The notes: generated from the sequence alone by a model not told the origin. A stretch of DNA of 64,000 nucleotides from Acidobacteriota bacterium (GCA_003224085.1 QHYK01000071.1:1-64000); one strand, 5' to 3'. Shown: positions 25,101 to 33,595, counted from the stretch's first letter. Made by a program: numbers and translations.

Positions 25101-27274
25101 TCTCTGGCAGGCCCAGGGTCTCCGATGCTGGTCTGCACAAAAGCACTCGCCATAGCCGCGAAGTTCAAACTTTGTTCGTCATTTGCTTCCTTCGCAAGCT
25201 TCGAGCATTCATTCAATTTAGATTTTGCAAGAGAGTTTTTGAATTCGCGCGAATATGCAATTGCTAGAAGGCAGGCACTTTCTACTCTTAGAGCAGTCAC
25301 GTTGGCGGTTGAACTGCTTACAACTTCCTCCGACCGAAGGGCGTATTTCTCTGCCAAGGAGGGGTCATTAACTGTTGTTATGTAATACCGGGCGAGGGCA
25401 TCTAGCATTGCGGTCTTCGGAAAGCCGAGAAACGAATCCACTTGTTCCAGGAGTTCAGCGAGGGCTTTAGCCCCCTCAGGCGTCTGCGCGATCTGGAAAG
25501 GGAGAGTAAGAAGTCTGTTCCAGTTGGAATCGTCCTCCCCTGCTTTGGGCACACCGTCATGTATGTACAAGATGCAGGCATAGAGCAATGATTCAGCGAG
25601 TTGCCCCTCTTTCTGCCGTTGGCTGACCAACTCTCTTATTTTCAAATCTTTCAGTCTTTGATCTAGATAGGCAACTATATTCCCTTGGACTTTTTCATCC
25701 TTGAGATGGACAGCGACGAAAAAAGCCTTATCAATCGCAACCAGTTCGCGGGTGGGAATCTTGAGCGCTCTGTAAACGTCGGCAAGTCTGAAGTAATCCT
25801 CCAGCACAAGATGATTGTCGATTTCTTCATCAAACGGGCCTGGCCGAACGAGAGAAAGGGCTTTTTCCAATGCATCTCGGGCTCGCGTCAGATCGCCACT
25901 CGGCTGATAGATTTCCGCAAGCACGCCATGCGCGACAACCTCAGCCCCGCGAAGGCCGTGTCGCTTCGCGTAGGAAGCAACCTCCTCTTCGAGTGGGAGC
26001 GCTTCCGTTCCACGGCCAATTCGTATGAGTAGCAATGACTGGGAAACTTGGACCTGAGAGAGCAAAGGTTCATTTTGGAGTTTCCTGTACAGGTCAGCTG
26101 CGATTGTGTAGTACTTCAGGGCCTCGTCATTTTTCTTGAGCTGTTCATCCAAATTGCCTGCTTTTTGTGCTGCTTCAGCCTCCCCAAAGAAGATGCCATG
26201 GTCATGACTGAACGAATAGGCTTCCTGCCAAATCTCTAGTTCCTTCTCTTTTTGATTCGCAGCTTCAAATACATTTGTCAGACCTTCGAGCAATATAAGG
26301 TGGAGCACCGGGAGCTTGAGAGCTGACGTCAGGCAGCCTTGTGCCTTGGAATCCTGAATGAACTTCTGAAAGTCACCTTGTTTAATGAGGAGCACCTCTG
26401 CAATAGCCTCATCCGCTCTTCCTTTTTGGATCAAGCCGAATGCATAGGAATTCTCAGCCATGATGAAGGTGTACGTGTCTCTAACAGCCAGGGCTTTAGT
26501 CTTCGCTTGGGCCAGGGTATCGATAGCTTGATCTGGCTTTTGTGTCACCCCCAGGTAGTAGCCGCGGTATAAAAGATGGAGGCCTTCAAATCTATAGCCA
26601 TTTAGCTTGTCGATTTCTAATGCCTCATTGATTGACTGCGCCGCTTCACCGCTCTTGCCAAGCAAGAGCTTCATTCTTCCCAACTCGCCAAGCGCTCGGG
26701 ACTTCTCGTACAGGCTCGCGTTTTTCTCCGAAATGCTTAGCGCCCTCGAAATGAGATTTGTCGATTCTAACGTGTTACCCTTCAGCTGTGCCTCCGAGGC
26801 AAGCGATATCAGGATGTCAGCTTCCAAAACTCCGTTCTTTGAGTCGATGGCGTCTTGCAAAGCTTTTTGGAACGTCGTGAAGGCGAGGTCAATCTCCGCT
26901 TGCCCTATGTAGGCAGATGCCAACGTAGCCTCGGCAAGCGCTCTGTCGCCTACTAAACCGCGACTGTCAGCAATGCTTAATGCCTTCTGCGCCCTTTCGA
27001 TCACATCATTTATGTTGAACTGGTCACAGGCAGCGGCAGTTGTATCCAGGAGGCTCCGAATTTCAGGGTCAGCAGCTTCTAGTTCGGGGGGCTTCCATAC
27101 AGAGCTTCTTTGGTCATCCTGGGCGCAAGTTGAAGGAATGAATGGAGAAAAAAGGCAGCATATGTAAAGAGCCAGAAATGTTGCCGCACGCGCCTCCCGG
27201 TACGTTAGTCTGTGCGAAAATTTCGAGAGCTGGTCTATGTTTCTCCGCGCACGAGCTTCGGGGCTGTCTGGCAT
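22133..27274 (-). CDS. Giant exported TPR-CHAT protein (caspase-like peptidase)
   Basis: 1713 residues. A signal-type hydrophobic segment (about 30 to 50) is followed by roughly 1200 residues of TPR-like helical repeats (for example GNTLSDLGNAYFGEKEFAKA, EAFCLENLGRDYAAMHKFDE). The C-terminal 350 residues are a CHAT domain (caspase HetF associated with TPRs), with catalytic His near residue 1575 (FVHFATHG) and Cys near 1624 (VVLSACNTGSG). CHAT peptidases act in bacterial signalling and cell-death systems, but this copy carries an export signal. Its promoter region holds a TATAAT box with a palindrome over the -35 position and a further site upstream. Confidence 0.88.
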   Translation of the reverse strand: MPDSPEARARRNIDQLSKFSHRLTYREARAATFLALYICCLFSPFIPSTCAQDDQRSSVWKPPELEAADPEIRSLLDTTAAACDQFNINDVIERAQKALSIADSRGLVGDRALAEATLASAYIGQAEIDLAFTTFQKALQDAIDSKNGVLEADILISLASEAQLKGNTLESTNLISRALSISEKNASLYEKSRALGELGRMKLLLGKSGEAAQSINEALEIDKLNGYRFEGLHLLYRGYYLGVTQKPDQAIDTLAQAKTKALAVRDTYTFIMAENSYAFGLIQKGRADEAIAEVLLIKQGDFQKFIQDSKAQGCLTSALKLPVLHLILLEGLTNVFEAANQKEKELEIWQEAYSFSHDHGIFFGEAEAAQKAGNLDEQLKKNDEALKYYTIAADLYRKLQNEPLLSQVQVSQSLLLIRIGRGTEALPLEEEVASYAKRHGLRGAEVVAHGVLAEIYQPSGDLTRARDALEKALSLVRPGPFDEEIDNHLVLEDYFRLADVYRALKIPTRELVAIDKAFFVAVHLKDEKVQGNIVAYLDQRLKDLKIRELVSQRQKEGQLAESLLYACILYIHDGVPKAGEDDSNWNRLLTLPFQIAQTPEGAKALAELLEQVDSFLGFPKTAMLDALARYYITTVNDPSLAEKYALRSEEVVSSSTANVTALRVESACLLAIAYSREFKNSLAKSKLNECSKLAKEANDEQSLNFAAMASAFVQTSIGDPGPARESLEHLLARLPNNSELQVELAVSLANSRRYETAVSTLDLAVSKFMSKGDSKTAAGAYVRVANALNSDSSPKAQELQLQYLKFGQRIYHELNAEAEEAGTLNALGEYYVKLSKVKTAIDQFEKAYSLAQKVGRKDILGNTLSDLGNAYFGEKEFAKASDLHKRAAATYHELKNPGLEAFCLENLGRDYAAMHKFDESLSSFIEAKKVAELGPALSQYFANLHLGGFYREQGQFEKSLAIFRETVEITKRAGDVEHCAYSHLSVAELDSLIGQWEYAVQESETALKLFQDIGDKNGQAASWAALTGIYSDRSSSLKDFDKAQQCYRKAEELGYGESLQLDLMEIHLQTGRYSDAAQIANANIQRCIKAGDFECQAHGLLSLSEAQRLNGEIKAARSALNQARTLVSKSEDFYLKGRLLYGEARQLKSEGKFSEALASYKQVISLIETVKGTLDANEQKALAETYGFIYDELVSLLYSMSKQGGRDQLRFASEALEYAEINKARQFATSWGRTFVDQMRRSLPASTQEVERSLFSKREQILAQLNGSSNTAGEPPAKIKKEQMEAELASVQTEIAGFLQELRGTAPQYAAVAYPEVIQVADLPLREGESLVEFKLADDAAFAWVLQDRKGGGNQLVSFYKIPFSRKWFLDRVSPLRKALNSGHPETIDWEISEEIFHALFPQDASAILTKSESLIFIPDDVLFALPFELFSPTASKGDFIFLRKASTYYPSALSFRLARTATHASNWQEAFLGLADPITSPEDDRFEAAKAIATGVIQSTEGNAESHDVPSTDPGSLKARGFTFERLPGTAIEVRSIAALLQKANETIEVRIGADATKNELLDTDLSKFRFVHFATHGVLPVDTSIKEPALVLSYDGVAPTHMFLSMSEILGLRLRSESVVLSACNTGSGSISRAEGVMSLGRAFLAAGSSSVTVSLWQVSDESTAVLMEEYYRTLISGKKKSVALAEARHAVFAKGFKNPYFWAPFILIGE

Positions 27275-27287
27275 GGTTTCAATGCAG

Positions 27288-27317
27288 ATTATACGCGCAA
27301 CGGTAGGGCCACCCTAC
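27288..27317 (-). promoter_or_regulatory. Promoter of the TPR-CHAT gene with a palindrome over the -35 region
   Basis: Minus strand TATAAT at 27293 to 27288, with no TTGACA at the right distance. In its place sits GTAGGG-TGG-CCCTAC (27317 to 27303). A weak -35 overlapped by a palindrome suggests an activator- or repressor-controlled promoter. Confidence 0.5.
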
Positions 27318-27360
27318 TGCGACTGTTAACGTTTTGGCTACGATAAATAACTCGTTCAGA

Positions 27361-27378
27361 TAGGGCCCACTTTCCCTA
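27361..27378. promoter_or_regulatory. TAGGG-N8-CCCTA site upstream of the TPR-CHAT gene
   Basis: An inverted repeat with the same arms and the same 8-bp spacing as the one at 59844 to 59861, which abuts the promoter of the LuxR-type gene. It lies 87 bp upstream of the TPR-CHAT start codon. It is a possible binding site for the same regulator. Confidence 0.45.
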
Positions 27379-27450
27379 CAGGCATGTCCAGATAATCATA
27401 AGGCTCGCCAGGGATTGCTCCAGGGTCGGTTGTCCATCTCATTGCGACAC

Positions 27451-27693
27451 CTACCCGGTTTTCTTCGCCGCATGAATTTTCGCCCATCTTCGGCGTTGAG
27501 CCTTCGCGATACGTGCTTTTGCGGAAGCAGACATATGCCGCTTTCTCTTTTTTCGGCCATTAGCAGAATCAGCAGCTAGAGTACTACCAAAAGCTTTCAC
27601 AGCCGCACTGATTGCATTCAACTGCCGTTCCAGGCTGGCTTTCGCCTTTGTGAGTTTTCGTGCTTCCTTTTGCAATGCTGCTAGTAGTTTCAT
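27451..27693 (-). CDS. Small basic coiled-coil protein
   Basis: 80 residues. The first 35 are a charged helix (LAALQKEARKLTKAKASLER), likely a coiled coil. The C-terminal half is Lys/Arg/Ala-rich (RKKRKRHMSASAKARIAKAQ, RRRWAKIHAAKK), like histone H1-type or nucleoid-associated tails. GGGAGGG lies just before the ATG at 27693. Small proteins of this form recur in this lineage; a truncated relative is at 12380 to 12529. DNA binding is likely from charge, but unproven. Confidence 0.65.
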   Translation of the reverse strand: MKLLAALQKEARKLTKAKASLERQLNAISAAVKAFGSTLAADSANGRKKRKRHMSASAKARIAKAQRRRWAKIHAAKKTG

Positions 27694-27730
27694 TCGGACC
27701 CTCCCGGCGACACCCTACGCTAAGTGGCCC

Positions 27731-27766
27731 AAAAAGAACAGCCGAAGGTTTCTTCCTTCGGCTGTT
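27731..27766 (-). terminator. Rho-independent terminator
   Basis: Minus strand AACAGCCGAAGG pairs perfectly with CCTTCGGCTGTT across a 6-base loop and is followed by CTTTTT. It ends the small frameshifted gene upstream (27782 to 27951). Confidence 0.8.
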
Positions 27767-27781
27767 GTCCGCTGGTTTGGT

Positions 27782-27951
27782 TCAGTTTTCGACATCTTCA
27801 TTCAGCTTTCGTGCCGCAATGATGAGCGGTCGATATTCTTCACGACCTGAGCCATGACGGTGAGCAATCGTTCGAGGGACGGCAACTTTCCTTCACGAAT
27901 CAAGCGTTGTGTCTCTTCTTCCAACTCGGATGGTGTGATTTTCTTTTTCAT
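27782..27951 (-). pseudogene. Small hypothetical protein with a one-base frameshift
   Basis: The frame from the ATG at 27951 gives MKKKITPSELEEETQRLI, REGKLPSLERLLTVMAQV and then ends out of register at 27802. Adding one base after GTC would continue the natural reading REEYRPLIIAARKLNEDVEN and end at 27782. The natural form would be about 55 residues, helical and charged. A terminator follows directly. It is a recent lesion or a base error. Confidence 0.5.
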
Positions 27952-28214
27952 TGCCCTCCGATTCAACCTAGCATCAATGCACTACGGGGACGTTGGGCGC
28001 GGCATCCACACTTTGCTTTGCCCGAAGAGTTGGTTTCCATGGTTTCCTCGATTGCCTCGGTGTGAAACGGAATTCGGCACTAATTTCTGTGACCAATCTG
28101 TGACCAATTTCGCTCAATTTGTTCCAATGACGACCAACGAGCACCAAGAACAAATGTTGTGTTTTCAAGGGTTTGTGTTGATGGCAAAGGGCTTGCCTGG
28201 TAGTGTGTTCTTGC

Positions 28215-28253
28215 TCCTAAGTCTTGCGCGTCTGCCAGTTCCGCCACTCCCGC
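28215..28253 (-). tRNA. tRNA-Leu 5' fragment, probable integrase attachment site
   Basis: Minus strand: acceptor strand GCGGGAG, then TGGCGGAACTGGCAGACGCG and CAAGACTTAGGA. This is the 5' half of a leucine tRNA (anticodon TAG in the loop) up to the anticodon loop. The following bases do not close the anticodon stem, so the gene is cut there. Tyrosine integrases often recombine in the anticodon loop. An integrase fragment lies directly upstream and its frame runs through this sequence. Confidence 0.6.
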
Positions 28254-28574
28254 ACCGAAGGCTAACTCACTGAATTGTAACAGGTTCGCCATTTTGTGTC
28301 TCTTCCCTTGCTGCGTTTCGGAGTTTTTAGCTTGTCTATAGCTTAACTCGATTTTACGGGCCGCATCCTGCAAGTCACGCTCGGAAGTAATGTTGTACCT
28401 GTCGAACACGTTGCGCGTCTTGTGGCCCGAAACCCGCATGCACACCGTTTCAGGGATCCCCGCGCGGACCATGTTGCGGACGGCGCTCCGGCGCAGATCG
28501 TGAAACAGCAGTGTTACGGGTGGGCGCAAAGTCAAAAGCTGCTCAAAAGGCCCGAATTTACAGCCTTTCTCCAA
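28254..28574 (-). pseudogene. Tyrosine integrase, C-terminal catalytic fragment
   Basis: The frame contains [44 protein letters not shown] supplies His and Arg, SGHKT the second His, and DRYNI the nucleophilic Tyr of phage-type integrases. The N-terminal arm-binding and core-binding parts and the first catalytic Arg are absent, so this is a remnant. The frame has no stop before the tRNA-Leu fragment and reads through it as [13 protein letters not shown]. An integrase gene abutting a tRNA fragment marks the edge of a former genomic island. Confidence 0.75.
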
Positions 28575-28986
28575 CCTCTCTGGCTAAAGCGCAGTTTTTC
28601 ACTCCACGCTCCGCTTCAAAACAACGGTGTTTGCAGGGAGAAAGAAAACTGAACAATTACGACTTTACGTAAGACGACACTTGGTGCAAGTAGTTGATAC
28701 TCTGTCACTTACGGACAGCCAACCGATCTTTGACGCCGAGGGTCATCACAGTATGCTTGCGGGCATGAAACCCAAGACTACCGAGGTAGCTTGTCGGACA
28801 GCCTCGAAGCTCTCAGCGTGTTGAAGACGAACATTGAGATGTTAAATTTCCGTGGATGTCCGGCGGACCCTGATTTGCACTTTACACCTGTACGAAATCT
28901 GGACCTCTCACCAGTATCCCCGGCCATACTCCGACGCGTAGGCTCGGCCCAAGGAGCATGTGCATCTGAGAATGTGTGTTCAATCT
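28575..28986. other. No recognisable gene
   Basis: Short frames here lack known motifs. The stretch separates the integrase remnant from the block of large secreted proteins and may mark the border of the accessory region. Confidence 0.4.
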
Positions 28987-29806
28987 ATGGAGTCGCGAAC
29001 GCGGACCCGAGTCCAGGGAAAGGGAAGCGCCTCATGCCTGAGCCAAGTGCTCTTATTGGTCGTAACGATCTTAACGTCGATTGGAATCTGGGGATGCACC
29101 GGCTCAGTTAGCGGACAAAATCTTCAATCTGCACCGCCTCCGAATAGCGCCTACAGCATTTCCGGGACGATCAGTCCAACGGCGGGCGGGAGTGGGGCGA
29201 CGGCCACGCTCAGCGGCGCGAACAGTGCGAGCACCACCACGAACAGCTCTGGCAGTTACACGTTCACGGGCTTGGCAAATGGGACGTACACGGTGACCCC
29301 GAGCAACACGGGATACACCTTTAGCCCGGGCAGTCAGAGTGTGACGCTCAGCGGGAGCAACGACGGTCACGCTCAGCGGCGCGAGCAGTGCGAGCACCAC
29401 CACGAACAGCTCTGGCAGTTACACGTTCACGGGCTTGGCAAATGGGACGTACACGGTGACCCCGAGCAACACGGGATACACCTTTAGCCCGGGCAGTCAG
29501 AGTGTGACGCTCAGCGGGAGCAACGTCACGGGCGTGAATTTCACGGCCACGGCGCAGGTCGCTCACTCGGTAACGTTGAGCTGGGCCGCCGGCACATCCA
29601 CCGTTGTCGGATACAACATCTATAGAAGTTCGGTGTCGGGTGGGCCCTATACGAGGATGAATTCGAGTCTCATCACCGTGCTCACTTACTCGGATACAAC
29701 CGTGCTGGCAGGGCACGTTTACTACTATGTTGCGACTTTGGTGAACTCGAGCAATGTGGAGAGTAGCTACTCGAATGAACTTTCGGCAACGATTCCGACA
29801 CCCTAG
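28987..29806 (+). pseudogene. Lipoprotein with fibronectin type III-like end, broken by tandem duplication
   Basis: The N-terminus (from MESRTRTRVQG) has a hydrophobic signal with a lipobox-like IGIWGC. A carboxypeptidase-regulatory-type module follows (YSISGTISPTAGGSGA, SGSYTFTGLANGTYTVTPSN). A 163-bp exact-type duplication then shifts the frame. The original C-terminus continues in another frame with the same module, VTGVNFTATAQ, and a fibronectin type III-like domain (SVTLSWAAGTSTVVGYNIYR, HVYYYVATLVNSS), ending at 29806. Without the duplication the protein would be a surface lipoprotein of about 220 residues. Confidence 0.7.
29198..29523. repeat. 163-bp tandem duplication
   Basis: Units 29198 to 29360 and 29361 to 29523 are nearly identical. 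The length is not a multiple of three, so the second unit is read out of frame. Confidence 0.85.
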
Positions 29807-29877
29807 AGGATTGAAGGAGGGCCTCCCCGAGGTCGGGGTTCGGACTAGATGCATCTGAGAAATCCCTGGAGGGATCT

Positions 29878-31173
29878 GTGAACGTTTCCAAGCCGTTGGA
29901 TACGCTTGGCGCGCAGCTTGCGACGGCGAAGAATTATGGCGATACGCGCCATGCTGGAATACTTTTCGGCAGTCCCCCGGTGACAAGACCTGCCGATCGT
30001 GCCCATGAACGTGCATTTAAAATCGTACTCAGCCTCTTGTTCGTGATGTTTTCGATGGCACGCGAATCTGCTGCCCAAACCCCGTCAGGTCCGGTGAATA
30101 TCAGCGGACAGAACGGCACGGTCATAGATGATCTCCACATCACCAATCCAAATGGCGACTGCCTGACAATCACAAACTCGACGAACATCACCGTGCGCCG
30201 TTCGGAGATAGGACCCTGTGGAGGAAACGGGATCAACATTTCGGGCGGGGGCACGATCAACATCTATGACAGTTATATCCATCCCGAAACGCCGCTCTCA
30301 ACGAGCTGCTGCGATACTCACGATGGAATTCTCGTCACGGGAACATCTGGCCTCACGATCCAAGGCAACGTGATCGCTTATGGCGAGACCAACATAGAAG
30401 CCAACAACGTGAACAACGTCAGCGTAATCGGAAATCTTCTATTGAACCCGATCAACTCCGATCCGTCACAACCTGCTTTCAACCAGAACCGCGGTCAGAA
30501 TTTTCAAGTCTACTATGGAAGTTCGAATGTGACCGTGCAGAACAACTATGCTTTGTCCAGCATGGACACAACGAAATACCTGTTCCCCGAGAACCAAGAA
30601 GACTCTATAAACTTCGGCGTCACCACAGGCATCATCGCCAGTGGAAACTATGTCACCGGCGGCCACAGCAACTCGGGCTGTGGAATCATTGCTGACGATT
30701 CAGCGAATAACGCACAGTTTAGGTCAAACGTCCTCGTGAATACCGGGCAGTGCGGAATCAGCATCGCGGACGGCACGAATCAGGTGGTCGATGGGAACAA
30801 GATTCTTGACGCGACGCCTGTCGCTGGCGGAGGCAACACAGCAATATCCGTATGGAAGCAGTACAGTTCGCCGTGTGGTCCTGTGCAGGTATCAAATAAC
30901 ATCGCGAGCGCCGTGGACACAAGCGGCAACCCAAATAGTTATTTCGACGGTGGTGGGTGTGATCCTGTGACGGTTACGAACAACGTCTTTGACGTGGCCG
31001 CGGCGACCCTGCTCCAGCCAGTCTCCACAAATTTGCCGCCACCACCGATTCCGCCGCAGCCGTTTGCTTGCCTCGTTGTTTCGCCATATACGAATAACAC
31101 GAGCCTGCCCTCTTGTGGCGGATCAAGCGGGGCACCATCGCCGCCAACGCTGCTAACGGTCACGGTGCATTGA
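29878..31173 (+). CDS. Secreted parallel beta-helix protein
   Basis: 431 residues from a GTG at 29878 with GGAGGG upstream. After a long N-region and a signal segment (FKIVLSLLFVMFSMARESAA), the mature part is a chain of short Asn/Gly-rich rungs: DDLHITNPNGDCLTITNST, NITVRRSEIG, GTINIYDSYIHP, LTIQGNVIAYG, NVSVIGNLLL, NVTVQNNYAL and VTVTNNVFDV. This is the pattern of right-handed parallel beta-helix proteins (pectate lyase-like, NosD/PbH1 repeats). Many such proteins bind or cleave polysaccharides. No catalytic residues can be assigned with confidence. The Pro-rich end (PPPPIPPQP) may be a linker. Confidence 0.75.
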   Translation: MNVSKPLDTLGAQLATAKNYGDTRHAGILFGSPPVTRPADRAHERAFKIVLSLLFVMFSMARESAAQTPSGPVNISGQNGTVIDDLHITNPNGDCLTITNSTNITVRRSEIGPCGGNGINISGGGTINIYDSYIHPETPLSTSCCDTHDGILVTGTSGLTIQGNVIAYGETNIEANNVNNVSVIGNLLLNPINSDPSQPAFNQNRGQNFQVYYGSSNVTVQNNYALSSMDTTKYLFPENQEDSINFGVTTGIIASGNYVTGGHSNSGCGIIADDSANNAQFRSNVLVNTGQCGISIADGTNQVVDGNKILDATPVAGGGNTAISVWKQYSSPCGPVQVSNNIASAVDTSGNPNSYFDGGGCDPVTVTNNVFDVAAATLLQPVSTNLPPPPIPPQPFACLVVSPYTNNTSLPSCGGSSGAPSPPTLLTVTVH

Positions 31174-31325
31174 ACGTGGGTCGAGTCACAACCCCTGTAC
31201 TTGCCCTGTACTTGGATACAACTAATATTCTGGCTCATTTAGGAACCACTGACCACTAGCTTCGCTCGGTTTGACTAGATTTAGATTGGCGTCAAGTTCT
31301 CTACGGCGTGTTGGGGGAGGCAGTA

Positions 31326-33455
31326 ATGTCCAAACGAAGCGCGAAGTTCAAAATTAACTTTGGACTCGCCTTGCTATTCCTCATCGTAACGAGAACTTCT
31401 CTTGCGCAGGTTCCCCAAGTCCCGCATGTCTTGATCGTGGTGGAAGAGAACACCGATTATGCCGATGTCTGCGGGCCGAACAATATCAGCATGCCGTTTT
31501 TGTGTGGCCTGAAGAGCCTGGGCAGTTTTTCGGCCAACTACTACGCGCCAACACACCCGTCCATTGGCAACTACGTTGACCTGGGTTGGGGCGTGATCAC
31601 GACGAACGACGATGGCTGTGATCCTAGCTCCTGTGGATTTCCCTACACTGGAGATAATATTGTTCGGGAGTTAAACGCAGCCGGCAAAACGTGGAAGGGT
31701 TATGCGGAAAGCCTGCCGAGCACCTGCTATTTTGGGGGAGACAGCGGCCAGTACGCTGTGCGGCATAGCCCGATTCCCTACATCTCTGACGTGCAGAGCA
31801 ACTGTATGAACGGCTACGTTGCCTTCGAAGACCCCAATTTGGGGTTTGCTCACGATCTCGCGGCTAACACGTTGCCAAAGTATGCGTTCATTACTCCCAA
31901 CCTATGCGACGACGCTCACGACTGCACCATACCTGGGAGTCTTATCCCGGATCAATGGCTCCAAAATAATGTGATTCAGTCCCTGCTTAACGGCGGACAC
32001 CTAGACCCAACGACCGGTGACACCGTCCTCATCGTCACCTTTGATGAGTCCAATGCCGACAACACGAACGGAGGTGGCCTAGTCTATTGGTTTATGATGG
32101 GCAAGAACGTCAAGCAGAACTACCAGTCCACCGGGCCTGGCCCATCTCCTGGATTTTACTCCCATGAAAGCACTTTGCGAGTAATAGCCGAGATGCTGGG
32201 AGCCAACTTTAGTGGATTGGGTGGCGCTGCAAGCGCTCCTGATATGACAGAGTTCTTTGGGACCTCTTCTTCAAACCCGGGGGCGAGCGTCTCGCCCACG
32301 TCGCTGACCTTTGGAAGTCAGACGGTGGGGACCACCAGTGCCGCACAAACGGTGACGCTGTCGAACACGGGCAGCGCGGCGCTGACGATCACCAGCATTG
32401 TGGCCAGCGGCGATTTTGCTGCGACTAACACGTGCGGGGGTTCGCTGGCAGCAGGGGGGAATTGCAGCATCAGCGTCACGTTCACGCCGACGGCATCGGG
32501 GACGTGGACGGGGAGCTTGAGTGTTACGGACAATGTCACGGGGAGCCCGCAGACGGTGAGCCTGAGGGGCACGGGGGCTTCGGCGGGGACGCCGGGGGCG
32601 AGCGTTTCCCCCACGTCGCTAACCTTTGGAAATCAGACGGTGGGGACCAGCAGTGCCGCACAAACGGTGACGGTGTCGAACACGGGCAGCGCGGCGCTGA
32701 CGATCACCAGCATTGTGGCCAGCGGCGATTTTGCTGCGAGCAACACGTGCGGGGGTTCGCTGGCAGCAGGGGGGAATTGCAGCATCAGCGTCACGCTCAC
32801 GCCGACGGCGTCGGGGACGCGGACCGGGAGCTTGAGTGTTACGGACAATGCCACCGGGAGCCCGCAGACGGTGAGCCTGACGGGTACCGGCTCAAGCACT
32901 GCGGCGGATTTCTCCCTCTCCGTCTCCCCAACTTCAGGAACCATTACCGCAGGTCAGTCGGCCACGTTTACTTTGAGCGTGACGCCGTCGGGCGGCTTCA
33001 ATCAAACGGTAAGCCTGAGTTGCGGCGGGGCTCCCCAAGCGGGGACGTGCGCGATCTCGCCGGGTGCGGTGACCCCGAACGGATCTAGTGCTTCGACGGC
33101 AACCATCTCACTGACCACGACAGCCCGCGGAATGGTCGTGCCAGGACAGTGGCCGCGGTGGATTTCTCCTCCCCTGGGCGACCAGATGGAACTCACAAAG
33201 ATACTGTGGCTGATTGCAGCGCTTGCTCTGCTCGCGACCATCGTTGTGGGCAGACGGCGGCAAGTGCGTCTGACGCTGGGACTTGCGATGCTGATGGTTG
33301 TGCTGGGGGCTGGATGCACCGGAGTTGTCAAGAGCACAACCACCTCTGGCGCCGGAACCCCGGTAGGCACCTACACCTTGACACTGACGGGGACGTCAGG
33401 AACAGGCTCGAGCGCGCTAGCCCACTCCGTCACTGTAAATCTAACCGTTAATTGA
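31326..33455 (+). CDS. Secreted phosphoesterase with choice-of-anchor-D repeats
   Basis: 709 residues. A signal peptide (to about residue 28) precedes an alkaline phosphatase/phospholipase C-like phosphoesterase of about 300 residues: HVLIVVEENTDYADVCG, NYYAPTHPSIGNYVDL, LIVTFDESNADN and GFYSHESTLRVIAEML. Two choice-of-anchor-D modules of 105 residues follow (PTSLTFGSQTVGTTSAAQTV), then an Ig-like domain (FSLSVSPTSGTITAGQSATF). The C-terminus has a membrane helix (ILWLIAALALLATIVVG), a basic flank, and a second hydrophobic stretch before a final Ser/Thr-rich part. It is probably a cell-surface phosphatase. GGAGG precedes the ATG. Confidence 0.82.
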   Translation: MSKRSAKFKINFGLALLFLIVTRTSLAQVPQVPHVLIVVEENTDYADVCGPNNISMPFLCGLKSLGSFSANYYAPTHPSIGNYVDLGWGVITTNDDGCDPSSCGFPYTGDNIVRELNAAGKTWKGYAESLPSTCYFGGDSGQYAVRHSPIPYISDVQSNCMNGYVAFEDPNLGFAHDLAANTLPKYAFITPNLCDDAHDCTIPGSLIPDQWLQNNVIQSLLNGGHLDPTTGDTVLIVTFDESNADNTNGGGLVYWFMMGKNVKQNYQSTGPGPSPGFYSHESTLRVIAEMLGANFSGLGGAASAPDMTEFFGTSSSNPGASVSPTSLTFGSQTVGTTSAAQTVTLSNTGSAALTITSIVASGDFAATNTCGGSLAAGGNCSISVTFTPTASGTWTGSLSVTDNVTGSPQTVSLRGTGASAGTPGASVSPTSLTFGNQTVGTSSAAQTVTVSNTGSAALTITSIVASGDFAASNTCGGSLAAGGNCSISVTLTPTASGTRTGSLSVTDNATGSPQTVSLTGTGSSTAADFSLSVSPTSGTITAGQSATFTLSVTPSGGFNQTVSLSCGGAPQAGTCAISPGAVTPNGSSASTATISLTTTARGMVVPGQWPRWISPPLGDQMELTKILWLIAALALLATIVVGRRRQVRLTLGLAMLMVVLGAGCTGVVKSTTTSGAGTPVGTYTLTLTGTSGTGSSALAHSVTVNLTVN
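32277..32888. repeat. Two 315-bp in-frame repeats inside the phosphoesterase gene
   Basis: Units begin at 32277 and 32592 and are close to identical over most of their length. They encode two choice-of-anchor-D domains of 105 residues. Confidence 0.85.
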
Positions 33456-33517
33456 CTCAGATTTTCGGTAAGCCACTGGTTCGAGCGGTGAGAACGGAGA
33501 GGTTTGACCGTTCCGGC

Positions 33518-33570
33518 ATAACATCCTCCCCCATGGCTTGGTGAGAACCATGAAAAAAGGAGGACGTTAT
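33518..33570. terminator. Long hairpin between convergent genes
   Basis: ATAACATCCTCC (33518 to 33529) pairs with GGAGGACGTTAT (33559 to 33570), with a single G-T wobble and a 29-base loop. It sits between two convergent genes and may act as a bidirectional terminator, though it lacks a clear T tract. Confidence 0.4.
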
Positions 33571-33595
33571 ATCTGAAATTTAGTCGGTTCCTCCT

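Noticed and set aside
29878-33455. Phosphoesterase and beta-helix genes as a single operon with the broken lipoprotein
   Set aside because: Gaps of 71 and 152 bases and no shared promoter evidence make co-transcription unproven.
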